DNA from: Chryseobacterium sp. R2A-55 | GTDB lineage: Bacteria > Bacteroidota > Bacteroidia > Flavobacteriales > Weeksellaceae | Reading direction: 5' to 3' | NCBI RefSeq assembly: GCF_021401085.1 | Contig: NZ_JACBFP010000001.1 | Span: forward strand, 124,001 to 188,000 | DNA: 64,000 bases | Notes under the pieces: generated by a model | The model's database searches: none | Seen by the model: the letters and a program-made list of their open reading frames with translations, nothing else | What the model was told of the DNA's origin: nothing | Position numbers and translations under genes: made by a program | Shown here: one piece after another, positions 26,908 to 35,250 of the stretch | Numbering within the stretch: the first letter of the stretch is position 1 | How the letters are laid out: every line of letters starts with the position of its first letter

Positions 26908-28305
26908 TTAGTCCGGATTATTTTTTGCAACTTGAGCCATCAATTCTGCTTCTACCACTACACTGTCCCCAACATATCCAAATCCCTGCATGTGCACAAT
27001 CCCTCTTCTGATGGGAGTAATGAGTTCTATTTTAAAAACCATTGTATCTCCTGGAACCACTTTTTTCTTGAATTTCACTTTATCGATTTTGATAAAATAA
27101 GTGGAGTAATTTTCTGGATCGGGAACACTTGCCAACACCAAGATACCACCGGTTTGCGCCAATGCTTCCACCTGCAAAACTCCTGGCATGACAGGTTCTT
27201 TCGGGAAATGCCCCACGAAGAATGGCTCGTTCATGGTTACATTCTTTAACCCAACCACGTGGGAATCAGATAATTCCAGTATTTTATCGATTAATAAAAA
27301 CGGAGGTCGATGCGGCATCAATTTCATAATACCATTGATGTCGAAAACCGGCTCTTTATGGATGTCGATATCCGGGACATTTTTTTTCTTTTGCAATTTC
27401 CACTGTCTATTTAATTTTTTCGCAAACTGGGTATTCACGAAATGCCCTGGTTTGTTTGCGATGACTTTTCCTTTTAGTTTCACGCCGACCAAAGCCAAGT
27501 CCCCGATCACATCCAATAATTTGTGTCGGGCGGCTTCATTTGGAAAGTTAAGATTTAGATTATCCAGAATTCCATTTGGACGAATTGAAACCTGTTCTTT
27601 ATTGAAGGCTTTTTTGAGTTTTTCTGCCGTTTCCGGAGTCAGTTCTTTGTCCACATAAACGATTGCGTTTGAAATATCTCCACCTTTAATTAAACCTGCA
27701 TCCAGAAGCATTTCCAGCTCATGAAGGAAACTGAAAGTCCTTGCGGAAGAAATCTCTTCCTTAAATTCCGAAATATCCTTCAACGTGGCGTTCTGGGTTC
27801 CCAAAACCTTAGTACCAAAATCTACCATAGTGGTTACTTCATAAGTATCCGAAGGAATGATGGTAAGTTCTGAACCGGTGGAAGGTTCAATGTAATTCAG
27901 TACTTCTTTGATGACCAAATATTCCCGATTGGCATTCTGCTCAATAATTCCGGCCTTTTCAATAGCTTCCACAAAAAATATGGATGAACCATCCATAATT
28001 GGTGGTTCTGCACTATTAAGTTCCAAAATCGCATTGTCCACATCACATCCAACAAGTGCTGCCAAAACGTGTTCGCAGGTGTGGATTTTCACACCCAGCT
28101 TTTCCAGCGTTGTTCCACGTTCGGTAGTGGTCACATAATTCACATCTGCTTCCACATGTGGGGTTCCTTCCAAATCTGTTCTCACAAACACAAAACCGGT
28201 ATTTTCTTTGGCGGGTTTGATGGTGAGCGTTACTTCATGACCTGTATGAAGCCCGATCCCTGAAAGTGAAACCTCCTCTTTTAATGTTTTTTGTTTATCA
28301 CTCAC
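26908..28305 (-). CDS. lpxC/fabZ: Bifunctional UDP-3-O-acyl-GlcNAc deacetylase / 3-hydroxyacyl-ACP dehydratase (LpxC-FabZ fusion)
   Basis: The N-terminal 300 or so residues are LpxC, the zinc deacetylase that commits precursor to lipid A. Metal ligands are seen in IHTCEHVLAAL and in FPNEAARHKLLDVIGDL. The C-terminal 140 or so residues are FabZ, which dehydrates 3-hydroxyacyl-ACP: the His in LMPHRPPFLLID, and GHFPKEPVMPG with the Glu in QVEALAQ. The fusion is characteristic of Bacteroidetes and couples lipid A and fatty acid synthesis. The start is taken at GTG 28305 (MSDKQKTLKEE), five bases after the lpxD stop. A TTG at 28332 would add nine residues and overlap lpxD. Confidence 0.95.
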   Translation of the reverse strand: MSDKQKTLKEEVSLSGIGLHTGHEVTLTIKPAKENTGFVFVRTDLEGTPHVEADVNYVTTTERGTTLEKLGVKIHTCEHVLAALVGCDVDNAILELNSAEPPIMDGSSIFFVEAIEKAGIIEQNANREYLVIKEVLNYIEPSTGSELTIIPSDTYEVTTMVDFGTKVLGTQNATLKDISEFKEEISSARTFSFLHELEMLLDAGLIKGGDISNAIVYVDKELTPETAEKLKKAFNKEQVSIRPNGILDNLNLNFPNEAARHKLLDVIGDLALVGVKLKGKVIANKPGHFVNTQFAKKLNRQWKLQKKKNVPDIDIHKEPVFDINGIMKLMPHRPPFLLIDKILELSDSHVVGLKNVTMNEPFFVGHFPKEPVMPGVLQVEALAQTGGILVLASVPDPENYSTYFIKIDKVKFKKKVVPGDTMVFKIELITPIRRGIVHMQGFGYVGDSVVVEAELMAQVAKNNPD

Positions 28306-28309
28306 TAGT

Positions 28310-29350
28310 TTAATCTTTTGAGTTGTTTTCAAGTTCTTTTATTCGTGCTGCCATTTCATTCATTTTCGCCACAATCTCGGTGAAATTTCTAAAATGGACA
28401 TAATTTCTACGGTAATCGCTGGCGTTGATCGCGGGAGAGCCATAAAGGATATCGCCATCTTTTGTACTGCTGTTCACCCCACTTTGTGCCTGGATTTTCA
28501 CCTGGTTTCCAATTTGGATGTGCCCCACAATTCCGGCTTGCCCACCGATCATGTTCCAGTCACCAATTATGGTGGAACCTGCGATTCCGGCTTGAGCGGC
28601 GATCACGTTGTTCCTTCCGATTTTTACATTGTGGGCAATTTGGATAAGATTGTCTATTTTGGTACCTTTTCCAATAATCGTGGATCCGATTGTTCCTCTG
28701 TCAATGCTGCAGTTGGAACCGATTTCCACATGATCTTCCACCACCACGTTTCCCAGTTGTGGGATTTTCTGGTATCCTTCTTTTGTCAGTTGAAAACCAA
28801 AGCCATCGGAGCCGATGACGGTGTTTGAATGGATGATGCAATTATCGCCAATGACGCAGTAATCATAAATTCTGACTCCACTGTAAAGGACGCAGTTTTT
28901 GCCTATCTTCACATTCTTGCCGATGTAGACGTGTGGATAAATTTGTGTCTCGTCGCCGATTATTACTTTTTCAGAAACACAGGTAAAAGCGCCCACATAA
29001 ACATTTTCGCCTACAACAGAAGTTTCATGGAAAACTGCCCCGTCTTCTATCCCCGTTTTTCTGCCCTGCATTTCCTTGTAAAGATTCATTAAAATCTGAA
29101 AAGAAAGATAGGCATCCTCAACAACGATGATGGTTTTTGTGTAGTTGTCTTTTGTCAAAAGTTTTTCTGAAACGATCAGCACGGAACACTTCGAAGAATT
29201 GATATAGTCAGCAAATCTTTCTTGCGCAACGAAAGAAAGATGGCCGTTTTCTCCACTTTCAATTGGCGAAACACCTGTAATCACGGCATTTTCATTTCCA
29301 ATAATTTTTCCGTTGATAAAACTTGCAATCTGAGAAGCAGTAAATTCCAT
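28310..29350 (-). CDS. lpxD: UDP-3-O-(3-hydroxyacyl)glucosamine N-acyltransferase
   Basis: LpxD adds the second hydroxyacyl chain to the lipid A precursor. It has about 346 residues. The N-terminal nucleotide-binding domain ([19 protein letters not shown]) is followed by a long hexapeptide-repeat helix with [28 protein letters not shown] and the catalytic His in [10 protein letters not shown]. The C-terminus ends in a short coiled helix. The start is ATG 29350; the longer frame starts at a TTG lying within the -7 box. It is the first gene of the run lpxD, lpxC-fabZ, lpxA, efp, second lpxD. Confidence 0.95.
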   Translation of the reverse strand: MEFTASQIASFINGKIIGNENAVITGVSPIESGENGHLSFVAQERFADYINSSKCSVLIVSEKLLTKDNYTKTIIVVEDAYLSFQILMNLYKEMQGRKTGIEDGAVFHETSVVGENVYVGAFTCVSEKVIIGDETQIYPHVYIGKNVKIGKNCVLYSGVRIYDYCVIGDNCIIHSNTVIGSDGFGFQLTKEGYQKIPQLGNVVVEDHVEIGSNCSIDRGTIGSTIIGKGTKIDNLIQIAHNVKIGRNNVIAAQAGIAGSTIIGDWNMIGGQAGIVGHIQIGNQVKIQAQSGVNSSTKDGDILYGSPAINASDYRRNYVHFRNFTEIVAKMNEMAARIKELENNSKD

Positions 29351-29356
29351 ATCCTG

Positions 29357-29364
29357 CAAAGATA
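29357..29364 (-). promoter_or_regulatory. -7 promoter element for the lpx operon
   Basis: The minus strand reads TATCTTTG, a perfect TAnnTTTG word. It lies six bases before the lpxD ATG at 29350, another case of a start codon right behind the promoter. Confidence 0.6.
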
Positions 29365-29407
29365 AGAAATTATGAAATATACGCTAAATTTTTACGAGTT
29401 TTAAAAT

Positions 29408-30622
29408 TCATATTTCCCTGGGAAAAAACAAGATATATTTGGTATTCAATTGATTCATTGATGAGGAAAGAATCTGGTTCTCAAAATTTTCCAACGTAAT
29501 TTTCGTTCCGTCTTTTTGAAGAAGGTAGATTGGCTGTTTTTCGGAATTGTAGGGAAGCAGAGTCCTGGAGATTTCGTCCACCAACTCGGCACCATTTTCA
29601 ATACCGAATTTTTCATTGGTCTTTCTGATTTTTTCATCAATAAAATCTGGCACAAATGGTTTGGTGGAGATGATGGTTTTAGGCAAATTTCTTTGGATTA
29701 CAGATTTGCACAAATAGGAAAGGACAAAATCTTCATTTGTGGTCCAAAATTTCATTGCCTGAATCACATCATTATCGTCTAATTCGGTGAATCGCTGAAT
29801 ATCCTCCTCTGTGGCTTTTTCAAAATGATTTCTGTAAAGAAAATAGTTGAGGTTTTCAGATGCAGGCAATTCCTTTCCTTCCGAGACCAGCTCTTTCGCC
29901 CTTTTCAGAATTTTCACCAAAAGATGTTCCGCCAATGCGGATGTTTTGTGGTAATAAACCTGCCAGTACATGAACATTCTCGCCGTGAGGTAATTCTCTA
30001 TGGAATAAATCCCTTTCGCATCGATCACCAGTTCATCCTCGGAAACGTTCATCATGGAAATAATCCTTTGGGTATTAATATTTCCTTCGGAAACTCCGCT
30101 GAAGAAGCTGTCTCGCCTCAAATAATCCAGCCTGTCCACATCAAGTTGCGATGAAATCAGTTGGTTAAAAAACTTTCTTTTATATTTCCCCTGAAACATT
30201 TCCAATGCCATCAAAAGTTCACCGCCGAATTGCTCATTCATTTTATTCATCAGCAAAAGCGACAATTTTTCGTGATGCCAATCGTCCATCAACATATTTT
30301 CCAGAGCGTGGGAGAAAGGACCATGTCCAACATCGTGTAGCAAAATGGCCAACATCGCGGCTTTTTCTTCCTCTTTCGAAATTTTTATCCCTTTTAACTT
30401 TAGGGTTTCCAGCGCCGTAAACATCAGATGCATCGCACCTAAAGCGTGATGAAATCTGGTGTGTGTAGCACCTGGGAAAATCAAATTCAGTAACCCGGTT
30501 TGGGAAATCCGCCTCAGTCTTTGAAAATAAGGATGCTCGATGACATCGAAAATAATTTCATGCGGAACACTGATGAACCCGTGAACAGGATCGTTGATGA
30601 TTTTGAATTTGTTGGTCAACAT
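29408..30622 (-). CDS. HD-domain phosphohydrolase, dGTPase-like
   Basis: This 404-residue protein of the HD superfamily (YwfO/SAMHD1-like) has metal-binding residues in HALGAMHL and in the HD motif of LLHDVGHGPFSHALE. A later Asp is in SSQLDVDRLDYLRRDSFF, the region that in relatives binds nucleotide. The opening segment NDPVHGFISVP is highly characteristic of this group. Members hydrolyse dNTPs or act on other phosphomonoesters; the substrate here is not shown. The gene stands alone, upstream of lpxD by 57 bases with its own spacing, and divergent from porX. Confidence 0.88.
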   Translation of the reverse strand: MLTNKFKIINDPVHGFISVPHEIIFDVIEHPYFQRLRRISQTGLLNLIFPGATHTRFHHALGAMHLMFTALETLKLKGIKISKEEEKAAMLAILLHDVGHGPFSHALENMLMDDWHHEKLSLLLMNKMNEQFGGELLMALEMFQGKYKRKFFNQLISSQLDVDRLDYLRRDSFFSGVSEGNINTQRIISMMNVSEDELVIDAKGIYSIENYLTARMFMYWQVYYHKTSALAEHLLVKILKRAKELVSEGKELPASENLNYFLYRNHFEKATEEDIQRFTELDDNDVIQAMKFWTTNEDFVLSYLCKSVIQRNLPKTIISTKPFVPDFIDEKIRKTNEKFGIENGAELVDEISRTLLPYNSEKQPIYLLQKDGTKITLENFENQILSSSMNQLNTKYILFFPREI

Positions 30623-30730
30623 CGAGAATTAATTTGGTGCAATTGATGCAATGGCTGCAGCTGTGCGTACAAAGTTAAGTTTTCTTTTTTTTCCATAAAG
30701 CATGCGGCAATTTAAACAGTTGTTTTAAAA

Positions 30731-30757
30731 TTAACCTAATTTTAACGTCATTTTAAA
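30731..30757 (+). promoter_or_regulatory. Three 11-bp-phased TTAAC/TTAAA direct repeats upstream of porX
   Basis: TTAAC at 30731, TTAAC at 30742 and TTAAA at 30753 are spaced exactly 11 bases apart. This is the one-helical-turn spacing typical of OmpR/PhoB-family half-sites. The block ends 23 bases before the -7 box at 30781. It is a candidate operator; AT-rich spacers make chance matches possible. Confidence 0.4.
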
Positions 30758-30780
30758 GAAATCTTGGCAAAGTTTGGTTG

Positions 30781-30788
30781 TATTTTTG
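30781..30788 (+). promoter_or_regulatory. -7 promoter element for porX
   Basis: TATTTTTG is a perfect TAnnTTTG word, 55 bases before the ATG at 30844. Confidence 0.5.
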
Positions 30789-30843
30789 ATGCATTAATAC
30801 GCTGAATACAATTCACCGACTTACAAATTAAACAAAGAAATAT

Positions 30844-32385
30844 ATGGCAAAACTGATCTGGATTGATGATGAAGTAGATTTACTGAAACCCCATATCGTA
30901 TTTTTAGAAAACAAAGGCTATGATGTAACTCCCGTAAACAATGTCAATGAGGCATTGGAAATGATTGAGAAAGAAAATTACCAATTGGCATTGCTGGATG
31001 AAAACATGCCTGGAATTAGCGGTCTGGAAGCGATTCCAATGATCAAAAATATAGATTCTGCCATTAAAATCGTGATGGTGACCAAGAATGAGGAGGAGCA
31101 GATTATGGAACAGGCGATTGGATCACAAATTGCCGACTATATCCTAAAACCTGTAAATCCCAATCAAGTCTTATTGTCACTTAAGAAAAATCTGCAGGAA
31201 GAGTCTTTGGTGGAACAGAAAACAATTTTGGAATACCAGCAGGAATTCCGCAACCTTTCGATGGAGCTTTCCTATTTGAAGACCTACCAAGACTGGGCGG
31301 AATACTACAAGAAAATCCTGAACTGGGAGATCAAATTCGACAAGGTTTCCGATAATGAATTTGCGGATTTATTGCAATCGCAGAAAGAAGAAGCCAACAT
31401 CCAATTTGCGAAATTTATCGAGCGAAATTATGAGGACTGGCTACATGGCGGCGAAAAGCCCATGATGAGCCATACCTTATTTAAGGATAAGGTGAAACCA
31501 GAAGTGGAGAAAGATAAAGTCCTTCTTTTAATGGTGGACAATCTGCGGTATGACCAATGGAAAGTCATCGAACCGCTTTTCACCAAATATTACAACAAGA
31601 CTTCGGAAGAGTATTATTTTTCAATTCTGCCCACTGCGACACAATACGCGAGAAACTCGTTTTTTGCAGGATTGCTTCCGTCCGAAATTGAAAAAAGATT
31701 TCCGCAATATTGGTTTAATGACAATGAGGAAGGTAACAAAAATGAGCATGAAAGAGATTTTTTGGAAGACCAGATGCAGCGTTTAGGACTTTCATCTAAA
31801 ACCATGAAATACCTGAAAATTCTGAATGCTGATTTTGAGCGAAAAATATTCGATGATTTCAACCAGCACAAGAACAATGACTTACTGGTAATCGTTTACA
31901 ATTTCATCGATATTCTTTCTCATGCAAAAACCGACAATGTGATTGTGAACCAATTAATTCGGGACGATAAGACTTTCCGCTCTTTGACCTACAACTGGTT
32001 TGAAAACTCCTCGCTGATGAAAATCATTAAGGCGGCAGCCGAAAACGGCTTCAAACTCATTATTACCACTGACCATGGAACAATTTATGTAAAAAAACCA
32101 AGCAAAGTGGTCGGAGACAGAGAAACCTCTACCAATATCCGTTACAAAACCGGAAGAAGTTTGACCTACGAAAAAAATGATGTTTGGGCCATTTCTAATC
32201 CTGAGAAACTTTTCTTACCGAAAGGAAATCTGAGTTCCAAATATATTTTCGCCAAGAACAACACTTTCCTGGCATATCCGAAAAATTACAACCACTTTGT
32301 GAATTACTATAGGGATACTTACCAGCACGGCGGGATTTCATTGGAGGAATGTATTATTCCGATCAGCATTTTGGAGCCCAAATAG
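30844..32385 (+). CDS. porX: PorX: response regulator with PglZ domain, type IX secretion regulator
   Basis: The 513-residue protein joins a receiver domain to a PglZ-type alkaline-phosphatase-fold domain. In the receiver (1-120), acidic Asp8/Asp9 and phosphoacceptor Asp52 in ALLDENMPG are visible, with the Lys in YILKPVNPNQ. The effector part from about residue 205 contains LLLMVDNLRYDQW and the metal-binding region LIITTDHGTIYVKKPS. PorX with its kinase PorY controls type IX secretion genes through a dedicated sigma factor in Porphyromonas and Flavobacteria, and the PglZ domain cleaves nucleotides. PorY is not in this window. Phased repeats and a -7 box precede it, and a strong terminator at 32421 follows. 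Confidence 0.95.
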   Translation: MAKLIWIDDEVDLLKPHIVFLENKGYDVTPVNNVNEALEMIEKENYQLALLDENMPGISGLEAIPMIKNIDSAIKIVMVTKNEEEQIMEQAIGSQIADYILKPVNPNQVLLSLKKNLQEESLVEQKTILEYQQEFRNLSMELSYLKTYQDWAEYYKKILNWEIKFDKVSDNEFADLLQSQKEEANIQFAKFIERNYEDWLHGGEKPMMSHTLFKDKVKPEVEKDKVLLLMVDNLRYDQWKVIEPLFTKYYNKTSEEYYFSILPTATQYARNSFFAGLLPSEIEKRFPQYWFNDNEEGNKNEHERDFLEDQMQRLGLSSKTMKYLKILNADFERKIFDDFNQHKNNDLLVIVYNFIDILSHAKTDNVIVNQLIRDDKTFRSLTYNWFENSSLMKIIKAAAENGFKLIITTDHGTIYVKKPSKVVGDRETSTNIRYKTGRSLTYEKNDVWAISNPEKLFLPKGNLSSKYIFAKNNTFLAYPKNYNHFVNYYRDTYQHGGISLEECIIPISILEPK

Positions 32386-32420
32386 TTTTTTTTTCATAGT
32401 TTATTTGATTTGGGTTCTAG

Positions 32421-32456
32421 GGGCGGAAAGCACTTTTGTTTTTTCCGCCCTCTTTT
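32421..32456 (+). terminator. Terminator of porX
   Basis: GGGCGGAAA (32421-32429) pairs with TTTCCGCCC (32442-32450), followed by TCTTTT. Confidence 0.8.
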
Positions 32457-32495
32457 ATGGATTCATCTTCCGGCTTTTCGTTTTCAAAAACGCCC

Positions 32496-32525
32496 AAAAA
32501 AAATTTCCCGAAAACCTTCGGGAAA
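32496..32525 (-). terminator. Terminator of the minus-strand gene at 32595
   Basis: TTTCCCGAA (32504-32512) and TTCGGGAAA (32517-32525) pair around a 4-base loop. On the minus strand the hairpin is followed by a run of eight T. Confidence 0.8.
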
Positions 32526-32594
32526 TCATATTTCTAGCATCAGGAATCTAATCGATATTCTTTGTTCTTATCTCTTTTATCTAAGATCTAAGAT

Positions 32595-33176
32595 CTATTC
32601 TTCATCCAAATCATCTTCGAAATTGTCATCAATAAAATCTTCTTCTTCTTCAAAACTTTCATCGTCTTCCTCTTCGAAACCATTTGAATTGAATTCCTCA
32701 TCGAAAGGGGCGAAATCATCATCAATCAAAGGTATCGCTCCATTTTTGGCGCTTTTGGCACCACCAGATTTTCCAGGTGCTTTCAGGGGCATCTTTCCGA
32801 AGCGGAAAACGGTGATGGGATAATTTACCGCAGGTTTTTCGTCCATAATCTCCACCAGTTCGCAGAAAAACTCCCATAGGTCCATAAAACCGTACTGGAA
32901 ATGAATTTTATCCCCCACTTTTTCAAAGGCCTCTTTGATGTAAACATCACTCATAATCTCTCCGTCACCATCATCGCTCATATCTTCCAATGGGACTGAT
33001 TTCACAATCACACCGTCTTCATCCAGAATATTAAAAAGTGACAGCTCGTCTCCCATCAGCGAAAATGCACTTTTGATTCCCAGGTGAAGATTCCATAAAT
33101 TCTGATTTCCCTTGATTTCTACATCCCGGAAAATGTCATCTTTAGTGTCTAAGATGATGCGGATTTTATAAACCAT
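32595..33176 (-). CDS. Plasmid pRiA4b ORF-3/IS1096-TnpR-like domain protein with acidic tail
   Basis: The protein has 193 residues from ATG 33176 (MVYKIRIILD). The N-terminal about 130 residues follow the PF07929 pattern: an initial beta hairpin, then RDVEIKGNQNLWNLHLGIKSAF, and YGFMDLWEF where relatives have a YDFGDxW segment. The family name refers to plasmid or transposon passenger genes, but members are common chromosomal proteins without recombination motifs, and the function is unknown. The last about 40 residues are almost wholly Asp/Glu, an acidic tail that could mimic nucleic acid or bind a basic partner. An upstream in-frame start at 33257 is less likely because the -7 box at 33230 would lie inside the coding region. 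Confidence 0.75.
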   Translation of the reverse strand: MVYKIRIILDTKDDIFRDVEIKGNQNLWNLHLGIKSAFSLMGDELSLFNILDEDGVIVKSVPLEDMSDDGDGEIMSDVYIKEAFEKVGDKIHFQYGFMDLWEFFCELVEIMDEKPAVNYPITVFRFGKMPLKAPGKSGGAKSAKNGAIPLIDDDFAPFDEEFNSNGFEEEDDESFEEEEDFIDDNFEDDLDEE

Positions 33177-33229
33177 TACTACTATTAAATAAGATTTTTC
33201 TGTTTGTTTTCTGACTTTGAATTCGGGTA

Positions 33230-33237
33230 CAAATATA
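33230..33237 (-). promoter_or_regulatory. -7 promoter element for the gene at 32595
   Basis: The minus strand reads TATATTTG, a perfect TAnnTTTG word, about 53 bases before the ATG at 33176. Confidence 0.5.
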
Positions 33238-33313
33238 AAACAATTGGCTTTGGACAAAAAAATATTTCCACCCCTTTTTTTCTAAAAATATTTGCCTAAA
33301 TTCAGCCCCTGCA

Positions 33314-34348
33314 CTAGATTGCCCGATCGAGTAAAAAGCTGAATTTGGTACCTTCCAGATAAACACTTTCCACTTTGATGTTTTGGTGGTGAGCTTCCAA
33401 AATATGCTTCACAATCGCCAGTCCCAAACCGGAGCCGCCATCTTTTCTGTTCCTGCTGGATTCTACCCGGTAAAAACGCTCAAAAATCCGCGGCAACGCT
33501 TCCGGTTTGATTCCCATTCCGTTGTCTTCAACTTCCACTAAGATCTTATTTTTCAAGATAGCGGTGTTCACGGTAATTTTGGCTTCTTCACGGTTTGAAT
33601 AATGAATGGCATTCGAAATCAGGTTGATTAAAACCTGGGAAATTTTTTGCTTGTCCGCGGTAACCATTAACTGGTTTGTGGTAGTCTGCAAAGACACTTT
33701 CGCGCTTTTCTTTTCCGCTTCCAGATCGAGGAGGTCGATGATCTCCCGAACCAGACCATTGATATCGAAATCGCTATTGTTCAGTGTGATCTCGCCACTT
33801 TCAAACTGGTTGATCATGTCCAGATCTTTCACAATGTTTAATAGCCGCTCCACTGATTTGTCAATGCGCTCCAAATATTTGTCGCGGATATTCAAATTTT
33901 CAATTCCACCATCCATCAAAGTTTCCACGTAACCCTGGATAGAGAAAAGCGGCGTCTTCATTTCGTGGGAGACATTTCCGATATATTCCTTACGGTAGGT
34001 TTCCATTTCTTTCATGGTGTCGATTTCCGAGGATTTTTTCAGACTCATTTCGGAAACCCTTTCACCCAACTCCTGAAAGTTCAAGCTCTCTTCGTCCTCA
34101 TGGATTATATCTTCGGGAAGAATGGTGGAAATTTTCCGGATCTGCCTTTTTCCATAGAAATTCAGTAGAAAATCAATAATGAAATAGTTGATAAGCAGCA
34201 TGATAATGGAGCTGACTCCGACTGTGAGGAAAAACTGTCGGTCAGTATCGGAGAATTCGTGTTTCACGCTGTCAAATATATAGACCACCATCAGAACGAC
34301 TGCGGTCAGCACAATGGACGCGAAAAAAGTCAGGCGCTGGAATTTCAT
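33314..34348 (-). CDS. Sensor histidine kinase, PhoR-like
   Basis: This 344-residue membrane kinase has two transmembrane segments (about 8-25 and 40-63) enclosing only a very short periplasmic loop, as in PhoR. Phosphoacceptor His128 is in GNVSHEMKTPL. The N box is LINLISNAIHYS, G1 is VEDNGMGI, the F box is FERFYRV and G2 is GGSGLGLAIVKHI. The extended linker lacks a recognisable PAS domain. It is 33 bases downstream of the response-regulator gene on the same strand, so they form a two-component pair. Phosphate sensing is inferred from resemblance only; no pst or phoU genes are present in the window. Confidence 0.92.
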   Translation of the reverse strand: MKFQRLTFFASIVLTAVVLMVVYIFDSVKHEFSDTDRQFFLTVGVSSIIMLLINYFIIDFLLNFYGKRQIRKISTILPEDIIHEDEESLNFQELGERVSEMSLKKSSEIDTMKEMETYRKEYIGNVSHEMKTPLFSIQGYVETLMDGGIENLNIRDKYLERIDKSVERLLNIVKDLDMINQFESGEITLNNSDFDINGLVREIIDLLDLEAEKKSAKVSLQTTTNQLMVTADKQKISQVLINLISNAIHYSNREEAKITVNTAILKNKILVEVEDNGMGIKPEALPRIFERFYRVESSRNRKDGGSGLGLAIVKHILEAHHQNIKVESVYLEGTKFSFLLDRAI

Positions 34349-34381
34349 TTTGAAGAATCCTTTCTTTTAGGATTCACAAAG

Positions 34382-35059
34382 TTACACAACTAATTTATAT
34401 CCGATGCCCTTCAAAGTCTGGATGGATTCAATCCCCAGTTTTTCCCGAAGTCTTCTGATATGTACATCGATTGTTCTTTCGCCCACAATCACATCGCTGC
34501 CCCACACTTTTTCCAGGATTTCTTCTCGTTTGAAAACTTTTTCAGTATTTGATGCCAAGAGATAAAGCAGGTCAAACTCTTTTTTGGGAAGCAGGAATTG
34601 CTGACCGTTTTTGGTCACCCGGAAATTGTCTTTGTCAATGGTCAAATCACCAATTTCAATAAGTTTTGAAGAATCCGAAATGTTGGACGTAAGCTGCAGA
34701 AGCGCATTAACTTTAGAAATTAGAACTTTCGGTTTGATGATTTTCACGATATAATCATTAGCTCCTGCCTGAAAACCTGCCAACTGCGAAAATTCCTCGC
34801 TTCTTGCGGATAGGAAAACGATGAGCGTTTTTTGCAGTTCCTTGATTCTCCTTAATTCCTGACAGGTTTCAATACCGTCTTTTTCAGGCATCATCACATC
34901 CAAGAGAATGAGGTCCGGAATGATGCTTTTTGCTTTTTCAATTCCTTCATTCCCGTTTTGTGCGGTATAGACCATATAGCCTTCTTTTTCCAGATTGTAT
35001 GAAAGGAGTTCCAGAATGTCCATTTCATCATCAATCAAAAGAATTTTTTTCTGATTCAT
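34382..35059 (-). CDS. Response regulator, OmpR/PhoB family
   Basis: The 225-residue regulator has a receiver domain with acidic Asp10/Asp11, phosphoacceptor Asp54 in LILLDVMMPEKDG, and a Lys in IVKIIKPKVL. The C-terminal winged helix includes FDLLYLLASNTEKVFKREEI and the recognition part VGERTIDVHIRRLREKLG. It partners with the histidine kinase just downstream. It is divergent from the TonB-dependent receptor gene at 35251, and the shared spacer carries 11-bp-phased TTAAA repeats, the spacing such proteins prefer. It is therefore the best local candidate to bind those repeats; the identity of its stimulus is not shown. Confidence 0.93.
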   Translation of the reverse strand: MNQKKILLIDDEMDILELLSYNLEKEGYMVYTAQNGNEGIEKAKSIIPDLILLDVMMPEKDGIETCQELRRIKELQKTLIVFLSARSEEFSQLAGFQAGANDYIVKIIKPKVLISKVNALLQLTSNISDSSKLIEIGDLTIDKDNFRVTKNGQQFLLPKKEFDLLYLLASNTEKVFKREEILEKVWGSDVIVGERTIDVHIRRLREKLGIESIQTLKGIGYKLVV

Positions 35060-35133
35060 TTCTACTTTTTAACCTTTCAAAGTTAGCCATTTTTGCCATG
35101 TAAAATACTGCCGATCTGAAAGTTCATGATTTC

Positions 35134-35180
35134 TTAACATTCCTTTAAAATCCTTAAAGATTTATTAAAGAAGATTTAAA
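35134..35180. promoter_or_regulatory. Five phased TTAAC/TTAAA repeats between the two-component genes and the receptor
   Basis: TTAA words start at 35134, 35145, 35154, 35165 and 35176, with spacings of 11, 9, 11 and 11 bases. They resemble tandem half-sites for a PhoB-type regulator and lie between the regulator gene and the receptor gene. The low-GC spacer means chance cannot be excluded. Confidence 0.4.
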
Positions 35181-35250
35181 ACTGGCTCAACACCATTGAT
35201 TTTTTTTCATCCTTTCTTTGCAACAAGGAAAAAGTAAAGAGAAAGAAAAA

